A stretch of DNA of 64,000 bases from Endomychus coccineus. Taxonomy: Eukaryota; Arthropoda; Insecta; Coleoptera; Endomychidae. Below the pieces are notes generated by a model, which had not been told where the DNA came from, did no database searches, and saw nothing but the letters and a program-made list of their open reading frames with translations. Shown here one piece after another: positions 44,625 to 56,389 of this stretch; the stretch's first letter is position 1, and each line of letters starts with the position of its first letter. The DNA lies in contig OY294068.1 of NCBI GenBank assembly GCA_958510875.1, positions 173,011,411 to 173,075,410 on the forward strand, given 5' to 3'. A program made the translations under genes and the position numbers.

Positions 44625-44808
44625 ACACCCACCAAATTTGTTTCATTTCGGAGAGAATCAATAATCATCCCAGCTGCCGTCTTTGAAAGGCCATAGCTTT
44701 TTATAGGAGGTCCAAATCGGAAATTCTTACATGAAACACAAGGGGATGTTTCATCAGCCAAGGAGGTCACCGTTAGATTTTCATCAGGTAGTTTCGGATC
44801 ATACTCTA

Positions 44809-47800
44809 TAGACCACCCTTAATGAAATTTCAATATAGCACAGAGTACTTGCTCATAATTTAACGTCTTTTATTAACTGTTTCTAGATCACTTCCAATTT
44901 TTTTTTTGCTCCTAAAATCATACATTTGACCCGCAGAAGAAAGTTCATTTAGGTAATTAAATTCTTGGTGTTCCTTCATTTCGTGGTATTTTTCAAATAA
45001 AATGTAACTTCTCCTTCTCGGTATTGATTGGTTTTTATTTTCCTTTACACCTTTGGTAATAGTCTCTCATAGGTCGTAAGACAATCATTTGATTGGAGTG
45101 TCATTGCAGACCAAGCGAAGAATTGCTAATTAATGAATGAAACCCAAGAAATGTATTCGGAAATGAAGGTATAAATTAAAGTTATCACTATTTTCCTATT
45201 GATCAGTTGATTTCCGCACTGTGCCTATCTTTTTTTGCATTTTGGATATACGACCATCATTTCTTTTCGAAAGCATAAGATTTAAGTTATTTTTATAGTG
45301 GTTACTACGATATTTAAGACTTGCATTTAATTGAATTGAACATCATTTTTTCGTTAACTTTCATTCGCTGATTGAATGAACTTGCTGTGCAACGACATTC
45401 GGTTAAATATGTTGTATAGAAAACTGTGAAATAATAAATACATGCAATGTTTCAAATCGTGGAACATGAAAAGTAATTGATAAATTTTCCGGTTGTAAAC
45501 ATAACTTCATACAAAAACAACCCTTGTAGTCAAATATTTCAAGCCGTAATGTTGGCAGTGGTAATACGGTTCACATAAAGCTGGTGGCACGAGGAATTGC
45601 GGTAGAATATGGACCTTATAGGGTTGTTGAGGGAGGTAGCGGCGCCGAACGGTACTCGTTGGAACTAATTAATTATCGAGTCGTAGTTAATTACTGCCGT
45701 AACGAACTCCTTCCTCTCTGTTGTTGGCAACCCTGTTTCGAACTAAATCTCCCACCCCCGCCCTTTGTTGCTGTATAATTCAATTTTCTACATGTATAGA
45801 CTTTCCTAATACTCGCAGTATAGCTATGATGGATTACTAACGTGCTAAATTAATTCAGAACTATGTAATTTATTCAGAATCGGATTAGAAACTATTCAAA
45901 AATTTGTGTTATTATTCATCTGCTAAGGACTTATAGAATGATGTTAAGCTTTATCTAATATTACTACAATATTAAAATATATAAGTACCGAGATTCCAAT
46001 TTAAAACTCTTTCTTAATTTTACAGTTGTTCCATGTATTCATCTATTATCACATTCTGACAAGATCGCATAGGATGCGATAATAGATCCCTCCCCCCCAA
46101 AAAACTTTGGCGCATCCGTCAGAGAAGTAATGACATCAACCTTTTCCAACAAACAGTAAATTTACAGTATTCAGGCCTTATTTTGGTCGAAAGCTTGACA
46201 TAGATCCAGCACCTGCAGAAAACCACCAACAAAGGTAAATATGCCTTCATGCGGCGCAAGTTGATTGTTAGAAAAACATAAGAACTACGTCCAAGGATAG
46301 ATCGCTAGGGCTGCACAGTGCACAGCAGTGGCACGACCCTTCATAGCCGATGAGTTTGGTCAGAAAATAAACGTACCCCAATTCAAATATAGTAAGAGAT
46401 TGGCCGACCTTTGCACCATACCAAATGCAGCCCTGAAGATTCAAAAGAACTTCGCTCTCTCTAATGATCTCTTTGAGGCAACAGAAGTATGGAAGCTCAC
46501 ATATTGGTTATAACTGGAGATAAAGGAAGGGTTATTCATTATCAAATTCATCTCAAATTAAATTTTTCTGCCAGAAAGATTTCAATCAATTTAGTAGAGC
46601 CTACTCCTTGTTTTGTAGAAGCCTGTCTGTTGAATTTCTTTTGTCAAATCTCTTACAATACATGGTTTTCCTCCATATGATTCCATAACAGATGAGCCCT
46701 AACGTAAACCACATCCAAGAGAATCACTTGTGCTAGTTCTTTCCAGCTCTCAAATAAATCCGTTGCCTAGATCAATTTAAAGTATTTGGTATAGTGTTAT
46801 AGTTGTAGCTGGCTTCTGAGATCAATGAGGGTAGTATAGTTGCTCTTGGTGGAAGGAATGAGAACTTTTCCATCAACCTTGCAGGCATGTTAAGGTATCC
46901 TATCATTCGCATAACCAAGAACAATGTAGCATGTCATATTGAGATTCTTGACAAAACCAAAATTCGCCGCAGAGATTACAATATTCAGATAACTCCTACT
47001 AAATGTGCTACAACGACACCTCAGATGAAAATCCACTCCATACTTTTCACTAGTTTAATAAAAATGTAACTGTAGTTTCGCTAACACTGTAGCTTCTTCG
47101 AACAAATAAGAAGTCTTATATCTCCAGAAATTCCTCAAGAGCTATTTACTTGCATGTATTTTCATTTTCCTCCCGTGATGTAACAATATCAAGTACTATC
47201 TGGGTTCGAATCAGAAAAAAAAGAAATCAGAAAGAGAAGTTGTAAATTAATAAACGACTGACATTTTTGCTTTTCATATAATAACTCAACTTGTTTTATT
47301 GCCGCTCATCTAATCAGTCGCTCATTAGATCTAGATTTAGAAATGTGCTCTGATCTAACGTGGATTACAGATTAAGCTTATCTTATTTCGTGATAAGGCG
47401 CAATCTTGGATAAGCTAAACATTGGAGTGTGAGAATTTAATTTATGCAATAAAACAGTCAGCTATGCACAAGCAACTTCGATACAATGCAACATAATTAC
47501 ACAAGAATAATATAATAGCGAGAATGTGAGGCATTTTGTGACATATATTTGCCGCGAATGTAAAGGAACGACGTCTCTATGAGCGTCGCGGTAGAGACGG
47601 CGTTCACTACGGAGATACAATAAGCTATCTTGAGGCTTAATTACAACGAGCGTTACTTAATTTGAAATTTCATTCGCTACTCGCCAGGTCACAAATCAGG
47701 AAAAGGGTAATTTTACTACTGTAACCGCTTTGTATCGTGGTGTTATGTGCAGCAAAAGCTACACATCAAAATATTAATTTCAGTAGTGCCCCCTGCCTAC

Positions 47801-49410
47801 ATTAAAGTAGAGGAACAAAATGTAGACTCGGTTTGGTTACTTCGAATCAACTTATTCTGTGGGCTACGCTGGCACAATTTTTGGAATGAAGTTAATAATA
47901 TGGTGTCCTTCTTAGCGGTTTTATTACAATTGAATTCGATGTTTGTAGGTTTGTGTGTTTGCTCGTGTATCTATTTAACTTCGACAAAGGAAAATTGCTA
48001 CATAGTTCAGTGGTTGCGTCAGATTACATTGCATCAGCATAGTTCTCTTCCTGAAATCCCGTATAAACCTTAGGTCTTCCATTTCATTATTTTCCGTTTT
48101 CTGAAGCAAAACTATAAGGGCCTTCCAAGGTGCTTAAACAATCGATGACTTCGAAGTAGCAATGTTGTGTGTTTCACCATTCCTTCTTCCTCCAGACGGA
48201 AACGATATCTTCCTCAGCAATGTCGATTCATGGTTTAATCATCTTCCTGGGCTCGTGTTTTCTGAATGCGAGACATTTCCTCGCTCTGGGTTATGAAGAA
48301 ATGATACCTTTTTCTTTCGTTAAAATTTGGTCCCAGTATGTAGGCACTTGTTTCATCACATATTCCTCCATTTCCATTTTCATACAACACGTGGCATTAT
48401 TTGTTTTTATCTTTCTTACAAGAGAAAAGTAAGCTTCCCGACCAACAGTAACAAGACATATCTGTTTTGATAGGCTTTAAGCGTAGCTATGCAAAAAAAT
48501 AACCAGCATGCCCAAATAATTATGTTCAAAACTTCGAGTAGTTTACTCGCTTTACCTTACAGTGGTAAGGCCTATGATAACTTGTGTTTGGTGCTCACAA
48601 AATAAACGGAAGCAGAAAATTACTCAACTCAGATATGTTCAAATATTGTCCTCATCACCGAGATCATTGAGCACTATTTCAAATACAACCCTGAAGATCC
48701 TTCCACCAACTCGCTCTATTGCATTCGAAGACAGTATGGAACCTAACAGACTAACGACAGTAACTGGAGAGGTACGAAGTATTCAGTCAAATGTTTAGAC
48801 CGGACTGACAATTGATGGAATAAGTCTAACCAGACTTATGGTCTATCTCTCCCTTTTTCCAATTTCAGACGAAACTTCTTCTGCTATACTTTTCACATGT
48901 ATTTACAATTGTATCACTGAGGTTCAATAATTCATTAATTTAAAATCCCGCTAGGCCCAGCTACTTATTATAAATGTATCCAACTTGAAAATAAGAAAAA
49001 TAAATAAAGTGAATAGAGATAATTTTCCAAATTTTAATCAATAAAAAAGCATGGCAATCGGAGAATTTTGCAAGATTACTTGAGAAGTCTATTTTTGATT
49101 ATGTAAACAATCGTAAGTAACACATATTTCATATACAAGTTGACTTTAAGAGACCGATACGTTCAGATTTATTATGTGCGATAAATATTCGACAAAGATG
49201 GGGATAGAAACTGCTTGATTTATTAACGCACCTGTCATCAGCACCTCATCTAGTGATAACAAGACGATGCATTCGATTGCTTGATACCACTTGAAGCGTT
49301 TGTGGTAAGCATAAATAATTTTCGATACGATTACGATAACACAGCCCCGACCAGTTGACATGCACGTATCTCAAAGAGCAGGCTCAACTTTCCAAGCAGT
49401 TAATAGCGTT
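44809..49410. other. 4.6 kb without a recognisable gene
   Basis: Open frames exist (47747-48073, 48169-48432, 48562-48798, 46328-46513, 46887-47069). None shows a domain, a plausible initiation context or splice structure that I can support. At about 46078-46128 C-runs followed by CTTTGGCGCATCCGTCAGAG look like a decayed end of the hAT at 43630. At 47552-47588 ACGTCTCTA..TAGAGACG forms a short hairpin. Confidence 0.4.
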
Positions 49411-49556
49411 CAACTTGTCTATCTTGTAAAGCAATACAATGCATCTGGCTCGCTCCAACTCACAAGACCCTCGTATACAATTTGAGATGTACGAATCGGT
49501 ATTGTGAGTTGGAGTGAGCCAAGCGGATTGTATTGCTTTACAAGATAGACATGTTA
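49411..49556. repeat. 146-bp fold-back, ~54-bp arms
   Basis: AACTTGTCTATCTTGTAAAG, CAATACAAT and GGCTCGCTCCAACTCACAA on the left face their reverse complements on the right with a few mismatches, around a ~38-bp loop (centre ~49483). There is no coding sequence. Likely a MITE hairpin. Confidence 0.85.
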
Positions 49557-49559
49557 AAC

Positions 49560-50933
49560 CTTATCGACTGTTTAGAAGGTTTAACCTAGTCATGTTCATG
49601 TGCAATGTGTTGACTTACCTTGTACAAAGTTAGGCAGAATGAAGTATCTATTGTCTACGTTGATTTTAATCATATTATATTGAGATATACATTAAATTCA
49701 AGTCGTCATGCTTTCGCGATAAATGGAAATTTAAGACAGTTGTCAAAACCAGTCCGAAATGTCAGTGTAGTTGTGGATATTGTCACGATTCTGTTTTTTA
49801 CCAAATTCAATTATTACCAATCTATATTTTTCTTCATTATTGTGAATCATTTTTATCATCTTTCAGATGTTTTGTTTCAATATATTATCCAATTACAAAA
49901 CTTACTTTAAACCAGTTCCTGTCAGTAGGTGTTAATTTGATTATTAGATACATTTATATTGCAAATAATAAATAATACTGTCATGTCAGCATTATGTTCA
50001 TTATTCTGCCTTACAAGCTCATTACCGTGTGAATTCTAAATTGCAAGATTTCATCAATAAAGTCTATATAGACGATCGACAGAGGAAAAGTAGGGATTTG
50101 AACTCTACTTTAATAATAATGTTACTAATGTTTTTTTTATTCACATTCAACGGAGAAGTAAAAACAAATTATTTATCATTATGTTTTATTAATTAATTGA
50201 TGTATTACCAAATTTGCTGTACTTAATTTCTATAGGTTCATTCATAACCGACAATTTAAACCGAACTAACTGTCAAACTTATTTATTTGTATGTTACACT
50301 TCATTCAAAATCATTCAGCACTACCACAAAATTGACGCGTGGCAATATGGAGCGCATTGGTCAAATATTCAACGTTCTTTATAGTTTGAAAACGCTTTAT
50401 TAAATTCGCTTCATATTTGTCTGGGTCTATTGCACATTTTTCTACATTCTGTTTTCAGTGGATAGTGTACCACATACTCATAGCGTCAACCGTCAACCTG
50501 ACTTGTTTGCCAACTTGCCAACTTCATTTTAATAAAACAGTATTGTAACTGACCGATTAAAACGATAACCGGCATAACTGACTTGTCTAATTACGCAACA
50601 TCAACAAACAACATCAGTTCGAAGTAGTACTGAAACTTTAATTAAAAAGTATGATGTGCCGTTTTATGACCACTCTTGCTATAGTAGACATGTCAGGTAG
50701 ACATAAGCAGCAAGGCTCGAGAACACCTCTATTGAGACGTCTGAAGAAAATAAACGCTTGCATTGAATGGTCTGGCCAGGAAATGCATCTCTTCACCCCG
50801 CAATTGACATATGTTAAGCTTTTCGCACGTTTAATCTTTACAAGCTCACCTGACATATTATACTGCTAATTAGACACCATTATTATTGTTCGTGACGACT
50901 TACATCATTTGTGTAGCTTTAATTACACCTAAA
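49560..50933. other. Intergenic, nothing recognised
   Basis: Open frames at 49620-49910 and 50651-50869 have no recognisable features. I see no gene. Confidence 0.45.
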
Positions 50934-50935
50934 TA

Positions 50936-51400
50936 CAGGGTGTCCCAATATTGCTGGGACACAGAGCTACCACGTATTCTAGAGGTCAAAATAAGTCGAT
51001 TGAGCCCAATTTACCTGTATACCAAAATGTACCGTTTGTCCGTGAGAAGAGTTCAAAGTTTACTAAAAAAAATACATTTTTGTATGTTGTTTCGAAGTGC
51101 TTTATACAAATTTAATGAAATTTGGTAAATGTGTATTCTAGATGATTAGCTTACTTTTAGTAATCAAAAAAACCCAAAGAAAATTGTAGAGGGGTTGGAA
51201 CCACCCTCACCCCTTGGCATTTTTTCCCCCATTTTTGTAGGGGTGGGAATACGGTTTTAAGACTTTTTTATCTGGAAGGCCTACTCATTATCTTCATTTT
51301 CTTACTCTTGTAAAAACTCCGTATTTTGCGTAGTTTTCAAGAAAAAAAATGTTTTCGCAAACACTGATAACCGATTTTCGGGTATAGGTTTAATAAAATT
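50936..51400. repeat. Left 465-bp terminal inverted repeat
   Basis: Runs from CAGGGTGTCCC to GTTTAATAAAATT and is the reverse complement of 52730-53194. It contains the 3' flank of the transposase gene. Transposase binding sites would be expected in the outer ~30 bp. Open frames inside (for example 50886-51128) recur in the other arm and are not genes. Confidence 0.93.
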
Positions 51401-51448
51401 ATTAGACACAAATTACACAATACATTTACACAAGACAAACAATAATTT

Positions 51449-52528
51449 TTATAACAAGTGTTCAATGTGACCTCCACCTTCATTAATACAGAGGTCAATT
51501 CGACGTAAAAAATTGAAATGCACTCTTCTTAAAACATCGTCATTTTCTCGTAGCGCATTTACAGCATTTTGAATTCTATTCCACAGTTGTTCGATGTTAT
51601 TTATTTGAACCTCGTACACTTGTCTTTTTAATTCTCCCCAGATGAAGAAGTCACAAGGGTTTAAATCTGGAGACCGCGGAGGCCATTGAATGGGTGCTTC
51701 TTGTCTCCTACCTATCCACCTGCCACCAAATTGTTCACCAAGATATTCTCTTACTGCACGTGCAAAATGAGGTGGTGCACCATCATGCATGAAGAACGTA
51801 TTTCTACGCAAGTTAAGAGGCAAGTCTTCTAATAATTCTGGCAAATTTTGTTGAAGGAAACGGAGGTAACTATCGCCATTCAGACGATCAGGTAATCGTA
51901 ACGGTCCGACTATAAATTCGCCAATAATTCCGACCCAGACATTAATTTTAAATTCACGTTGATAATGTCTACTTTTAATGGCATGTGGATTTTCATCTGC
52001 ATAAACATGATCGTTGTGTAGGTTTGTCATACCGCGACGTGTAAAACAAGACTCATCAGTAAACAAGATCTTAGTATGGAATCCGTTGTCGACTACTCTG
52101 CGCTCCCGAATAGTTTGTAAAAAACTTAAACGTAATTCGTAGTCAGGTGGCAACAATTCTTGCACTGGCTGGATGTGAAATGGCCGAATTAATTGATCTC
52201 TAATGATTCGACTTACAGTGCTTTTTGGAATTCCAGCTTCTCGTTGCAATCTTCTAGTACTGGTATTAGGATTGTTATCAATCATTTGAAGAACAGCTTC
52301 TTCCGCAATAGGTGTTCGAGCTTGTCGAGGTCTTCCAGCGTTAACTCTTACTGGGGTCAACCTCCCCGTTTCTCGAAGACGTCTTTCGATTCGGGCAAAA
52401 GTTTTATGGTTTGGAATTCTCCGGTTTGGATACCTCTCTTGATACACGCGAACACTTTCGCGGCAGTTACCTTGACAATATCCAAGAACTAATAACATGT
52501 CGGTCTGTTCATTAAAAGGAAAATTCAT
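51449..52528 (-). CDS. Transposase, DD41D-type (DD43D by count), intact
   Basis: The 359-residue protein, in a single exon, cuts and joins DNA at TA targets in the nucleus. Residues ~1-60 are a helix-turn-helix (YQERYPNRRIPNHKTFARI, RRLRETGRL). A basic GRPRQAR hinge follows, and residues ~80-115 form a second helix-turn-helix (NPNTSTRRLQREAGIPKSTV). The catalytic acidic residues are in KILFTDESCF (~157), FFMHDGAPPHF (~249) and WPPRSPDLNPCDFF (~293). Between the second and third there are 43 residues, two more than the 41 of the DD41D group, because of a longer GRRQEAPIQ loop. The C-terminus is RIDLCINEGGGHIEHLL. No stops, frameshifts or introns are seen. The Met chosen opens the frame just inside the right arm. 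It probably has no close host role. Confidence 0.93.
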   Translation of the reverse strand: MNFPFNEQTDMLLVLGYCQGNCRESVRVYQERYPNRRIPNHKTFARIERRLRETGRLTPVRVNAGRPRQARTPIAEEAVLQMIDNNPNTSTRRLQREAGIPKSTVSRIIRDQLIRPFHIQPVQELLPPDYELRLSFLQTIRERRVVDNGFHTKILFTDESCFTRRGMTNLHNDHVYADENPHAIKSRHYQREFKINVWVGIIGEFIVGPLRLPDRLNGDSYLRFLQQNLPELLEDLPLNLRRNTFFMHDGAPPHFARAVREYLGEQFGGRWIGRRQEAPIQWPPRSPDLNPCDFFIWGELKRQVYEVQINNIEQLWNRIQNAVNALRENDDVLRRVHFNFLRRIDLCINEGGGHIEHLL

Positions 52529-52729
52529 AATTGTGGGACGTCAAAGGAACAGCAACAACAGCAATAACAATTAAACAAAAACAGTGATGACAATAAGAAA
52601 TAATAAAAAAACAAGCAAAAGAGAACAAATAACTGACACATTTACTGTTAACAATAAACTATGTTTCCTGTCAAAATCATAACATTTGGTTTTGTCTTTG
52701 TGTCCGCGGCCAACTAAATTTTGTATTAC

Positions 52730-53194
52730 AATTTTATTAAACCTATACCCGAAAATCGGTTATCAGTGTTTGCGAAAACATTTTTTTTCTTGAAAACTAC
52801 GCAAAATACGGAGTTTTTACAAGAGTAAGAAAATGAAGATAATGAGTAGGCCTTCCAGATAAAAAAGTCTTAAAACCGTATTCCCACCCCTACAAAAATG
52901 GGGGAAAAAATGCCAAGGGGTGAGGGTGGTTCCAACCCCTCTACAATTTTCTTTGGGTTTTTTTGATTACTAAAAGTAAGCTAATCATCTAGAATACACA
53001 TTTACCAAATTTCATTAAATTTGTATAAAGCACTTCGGAACAACATACAAAAATGTATTTTTTTTAGTAAACTTTGAACTCTTCTCACGGACAAACGGTA
53101 CATTTTGGTATACAGGTAAATTGGGCTCAATCGACTTATTTTGACCTCTAGAATACGTGGTAGCTCTGTGTCCCAGCAATATTGGGACACCCTG
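52730..53194. repeat. Right 465-bp terminal inverted repeat
   Basis: Reverse complement of 50936-51400. It lies upstream of the transposase start (52528) and probably contains the transposase promoter. I cannot point to a clear TATA or initiator. Confidence 0.93.
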
Positions 53195-53324
53195 TATATT
53201 TTCTTTCATATTTAAACATTCGGGATAATATCGAAAACAGCTTCCAAAACTGGAAGCCAAAGAGTATCAATTTTCTCATACTAATCGACTCATATAGGTA
53301 AATATTATTGTACAATATTTTTTA

Positions 53325-54985
53325 TTGAACAGGGTATAAACATAGCCCTAAAACTTTTATTTTTAGAGATACCAAGAAGTGTAGTAAGTAAAGTTATGTA
53401 TTTAGATGCTATAACTTGTTTTTTTTTTAATGGAATATCCTGTATATTGTTATATATTTTGAAAGATCTTTTTTTGCTGATTTCAAAAATATATGATATG
53501 TTGACATTTACTTCAAAAGTTCATGCAGAAATGAAGCATTTTTGTGAAGGATTAGCATTAGATCATCGGTTGCAATGGAAAGCAAACGCCAAATTGCTCC
53601 AGTAACTACTGACAGCTTGGAAGTAGATTTGTATTATGGAGAACAATATACATTAAAATGATCTACTCTGAGATAGAAAAACGTGATATCATATATTATT
53701 TCATTATTACAGTTTCAGATACAACAGATACGATATTGTTATTATACCATTTTGAGAGAACAATTTATATTCAAAGCCTAACTTTTATCTATTATTCCAT
53801 ACGTTTTCTTGTCAGCTATTGGGCATTTTGATAAACGATTAGCTCGAACGAAATATTCAAATATTCGCTTGGTAGATCCGTACCTTCCAGGAACACAATC
53901 AAAGTGTTTAATATTTTTATAAGTACCACCCGTTTAAAATTGATCACAAAGACCAGCGACTAAATTTTTGGCTGGACGCAAATGGTGATTTTATAAATAA
54001 TATAATATTTACGATGAAGCTACCTTCAATAAGACTGGAATCTGACTATAACCGAAAAAATAAACACTGTTGGAATACTGATAACCCCGACAGACAAAAG
54101 AAATAAAAAGATAAGGATGTGTGTCTGTTCACCACGATATAATATAAACCGTGCTGTCCACGTATAGTGCGACATTATTCGAAATAAAATAATTGGACCC
54201 ATGTCTTTGAACAACCATTTAAATGGAAATGCATATTTAAATTTATTACAAATGAAAATGAGGGGAAGTTGCCACTTTTTCAATATAGCAATTCAATTTG
54301 GCAATAGGATTGGGCACCAACTCATTTAATCACAAGATATTTAAATAGAAAATATGATTTTTGGATAGGAAGGTATGGCACTCTTAGGTAGCCAGCAAAT
54401 AACCTCAATCTCATATCTCCAGGCATATGTGGGGAGTATTTGAAAAACAAAATGTATTGTGACATACCAGAAAATTTGGAAACATTGAAACGGAGAATTC
54501 AGGAGGAAATTTATGTATTAAATACTGAAAGACAAAATGTATCGTTGATAAAATCAATAGCAAGTTAATGAAAAATATCAATAAATGGATTGAGCAATGA
54601 CGTGGTCACATTGAGCGATTATTGTTTGTTTTAAAGTATCGTTTGTATTTTATTTTATTTTGTTGTCAAAAAAAAATGTTACTTACCTAGTTTTTAAATT
54701 CCAGGACAACCCATGATGTAATGATTGCACCTTCACAAAAATTCTCACTTCTGCATGAACTGTTGGAGGAAATGCCAACAATTATATGTTTTTGGAATCA
54801 GTAAAAGAGATCTTCCAAAATATGTAATAATGTACTGGTATTCCGTTTAAAACAACGCAAGTTGTATTTTTTAAATAATTTTCGTTGACCGTTTGTTTCA
54901 TTTGTCATTACCAGAAGATGGGTAACATGAAAATGCACAACTTTGATCGTTACACTTTTTTCGTATCTCTAAAAATAAAGGGTGT
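53325..54985 (+). mobile_element. Decayed DD41D-type transposon next to the intact one
   Basis: TTTTATTTTTAGAGATACC at 53355-53375 and GTATCTCTAAAAATAAA at 54963-54979 are reverse complements, with GGG blocks outside (CAGGGTATAAACATAGCCC and GGGTGTTGCTGG). These are probably the inner parts of worn TIRs. Exact ends are uncertain. Transposase remnants fill the plus strand. Confidence 0.6.
53700..54640 (+). pseudogene. DD41D-type transposase pseudogene
   Basis: PFKIDHKDQRLNFWLDANGD then FINNIIFT precede the first catalytic region, which is YDEATFNKTGI one frame over (about 54012). NRKNKHCWNTDNP follows. After a gap the second region is DWAPTHLITRYLNRKYDFWI (DGAPPHF in the intact enzyme) and GRYGTLR. 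The third Asp region is destroyed (NLISPGICGEYLKN where LTPLDFFLWGYLKN is expected). The tail reads IPENLETLKRRIQEEIYVLN. There are several stops and frame changes. It is a different subfamily from 51449, judging by the KNKHYWNTENP-type sequence. Confidence 0.8.
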
Positions 54986-55300
54986 TGCTGGTGTCAATAT
55001 ATAATGAATCACCCCAAATAACTTTGAAAGGCTGTGCAATATATTGTTTCAATCAAAAAGGGTTTGATTTTTATTGCACAATATTTGACTTTGGTAGGGC
55101 CTCTCTCATATTCTCATATGAGAATTTCTGGAGTAACCATTTCTGATAGTTCTTCGAAATGTATTATTAACCGTTCGTAAAAGTTTCCAAAAATAAATCA
55201 AGTTCTTTAACTTTCAGTTGACTGAACTTCTTTCAACCAATAATTCTTTTTTTGTTTCAAGTTCTCCACCAATGCAATGACTCATACAAGCAGTTTCTGT
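54986..55300. other. Intergenic, nothing recognised
   Basis: No signal recognised. Confidence 0.4.
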
Positions 55301-55301
55301 G

Positions 55302-55560
55302 TCACTTAGCTCTGTTATTCACTGTAATGAGGTATTGCGCACAATAATAATGCGCTGTCTGGAGAAGCCCGGTAGTATTATTGCACAATAAGTACCATAG
55401 ATTCCGCATTACAGTAGCACGAGTCCATATCGCCATTTCACAAGTCATTACGAATAGAATCTTCAGGGCAGGCTTGAGGCTTGGACCGCTCCTAAAGCCT
55501 GATCTGAAGAGACGCAATGATGGGCGAAACGTCTGCATCTACCGGAATTCATTCGGAAGC
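55302..55560 (+). other. Hairpin followed by a hammerhead-like motif
   Basis: CACTGTAATG and ATTGCGCACAATAATAAT (about 55320-55353) pair loosely with TATTATTGCACAATAAG and CATTACAGTA (about 55375-55415). Downstream, CTGAAGA (55504-55510), 15 bases, GAAAC and GTCTGC give the spacing of a hammerhead core, but helix II cannot be paired well. It is possibly the degraded end of another Penelope-like element. No protein remnant is seen. Confidence 0.3.
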
Positions 55561-56387
55561 CAAGAATTAACTATTATGATGTAAGGAATTGTGTAAAGAA
55601 ATAAGAATTCTACAAAACATTCAGAAGAATTGTTCATAACTTGTAGTGTTTCATGTATAGCTGACGATAAGTGTTAATGATGTTATGAAATGATTATCTA
55701 CCTTCAATGCCGGAATTTAGGAATAAGTATAAAAAGTAACATTATCAAACTGAACTAGATTTGAATCCGATATTATAACCCGTCAATTTCATCGTATTTT
55801 ATTAGAAATTTAGAATGAAATTGTCTAGAACATTTTATTCGACCAATAATAATACCTAGAGTTCCAATATATTCGTTCATGATGATTTGAAATTAAACGC
55901 AGACGATAAGTTGAGTGCCACTGGAAAGTTTGTAAACGGAATTCACAGCTCACTAATTTTGTGGTGTGATGCTTTGTATTGCCCCAGCCTTCTGCGACCT
56001 TACTCGGGGTTCGTTATGATCAGGTTTCTCCCATTTATTCTTCAAATAGCAATTATTGAGCGATTATGAGTGCTCTGAATCAATTCAATATATTTGCACG
56101 GATATCTTTACGATCGTTCACTTACTTCGATAAAGATTAACATTTAATTATATACAAATTGTGTCAGATTAGCGTATTAGACGAAGATTGAAATTTTGTA
56201 CAATTAGTTTTAAACAACGAAAGTATTCTTGAAATGCAGCGATAGCCGGTAATACCGGGTGAGTTTCTATTGTGTAACAGAGCTTCTTATTATATTATTC
56301 GCGATGAAGTCGGAATAGTAATTGCAATTACACAAGTTATTTCTAAAATCGTTAATAAATCCCAGAGCAAAAATTCTTACACCATAC
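55561..56387. other. Intergenic, nothing recognised
   Basis: No gene or repeat recognised. Confidence 0.45.
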
Positions 56388-56389
56388 TA

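Larger units (their letters stand above)
43140..44806. mobile_element. TA-flanked MITE, copy 2, split by a hAT
   Basis: Same family as 13565-14246. It begins CAGTTTGTTTCGAAACTACC and ends GGTAGTTTCGG..ATACTC, flanked by TA (43138-43139, 44807-44808). Without the 995-bp hAT and its 8-bp duplication it is ~664 bp, close to the 682 bp of copy 1. The conserved inner blocks TAGGTTTTATTGG, GCATCCGAAGGCTT and TTAGCCTATGCAAAGATG match copy 1; the last two lie in opposite order because the inner part is inverted. Confidence 0.85.
50936..53194 (-). mobile_element. Complete DD41D-type IS630/Tc1/mariner transposon
   Basis: The 2259-bp element has 465-bp terminal inverted repeats starting CAGGGTGTCCCAATATTGCT, TA on both sides (50934-50935, 53195-53196), and one uninterrupted transposase gene on the minus strand. 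The arms look almost identical; I found one substitution (GTTTCGAAG against GTTCCGAAG) by eye. Intact ORF, matching arms and a clean TA duplication all point to recent insertion. Confidence 0.93.

Noticed and set aside
46078..46128. C-run plus CTTTGGCGCATCCGTCAGAG as a hAT end
   Set aside because: Similar to the end of the 43.6-kb hAT but no partner end or target duplication was found nearby.
48169..48432. 87-residue frame with membrane-like segments
   Set aside because: No recognisable family; length is within what chance gives in this sequence.
50886..51128. Open frame at the left end of the intact transposon
   Set aside because: It recurs in the right arm (53002-53190, -), so it is just TIR sequence.
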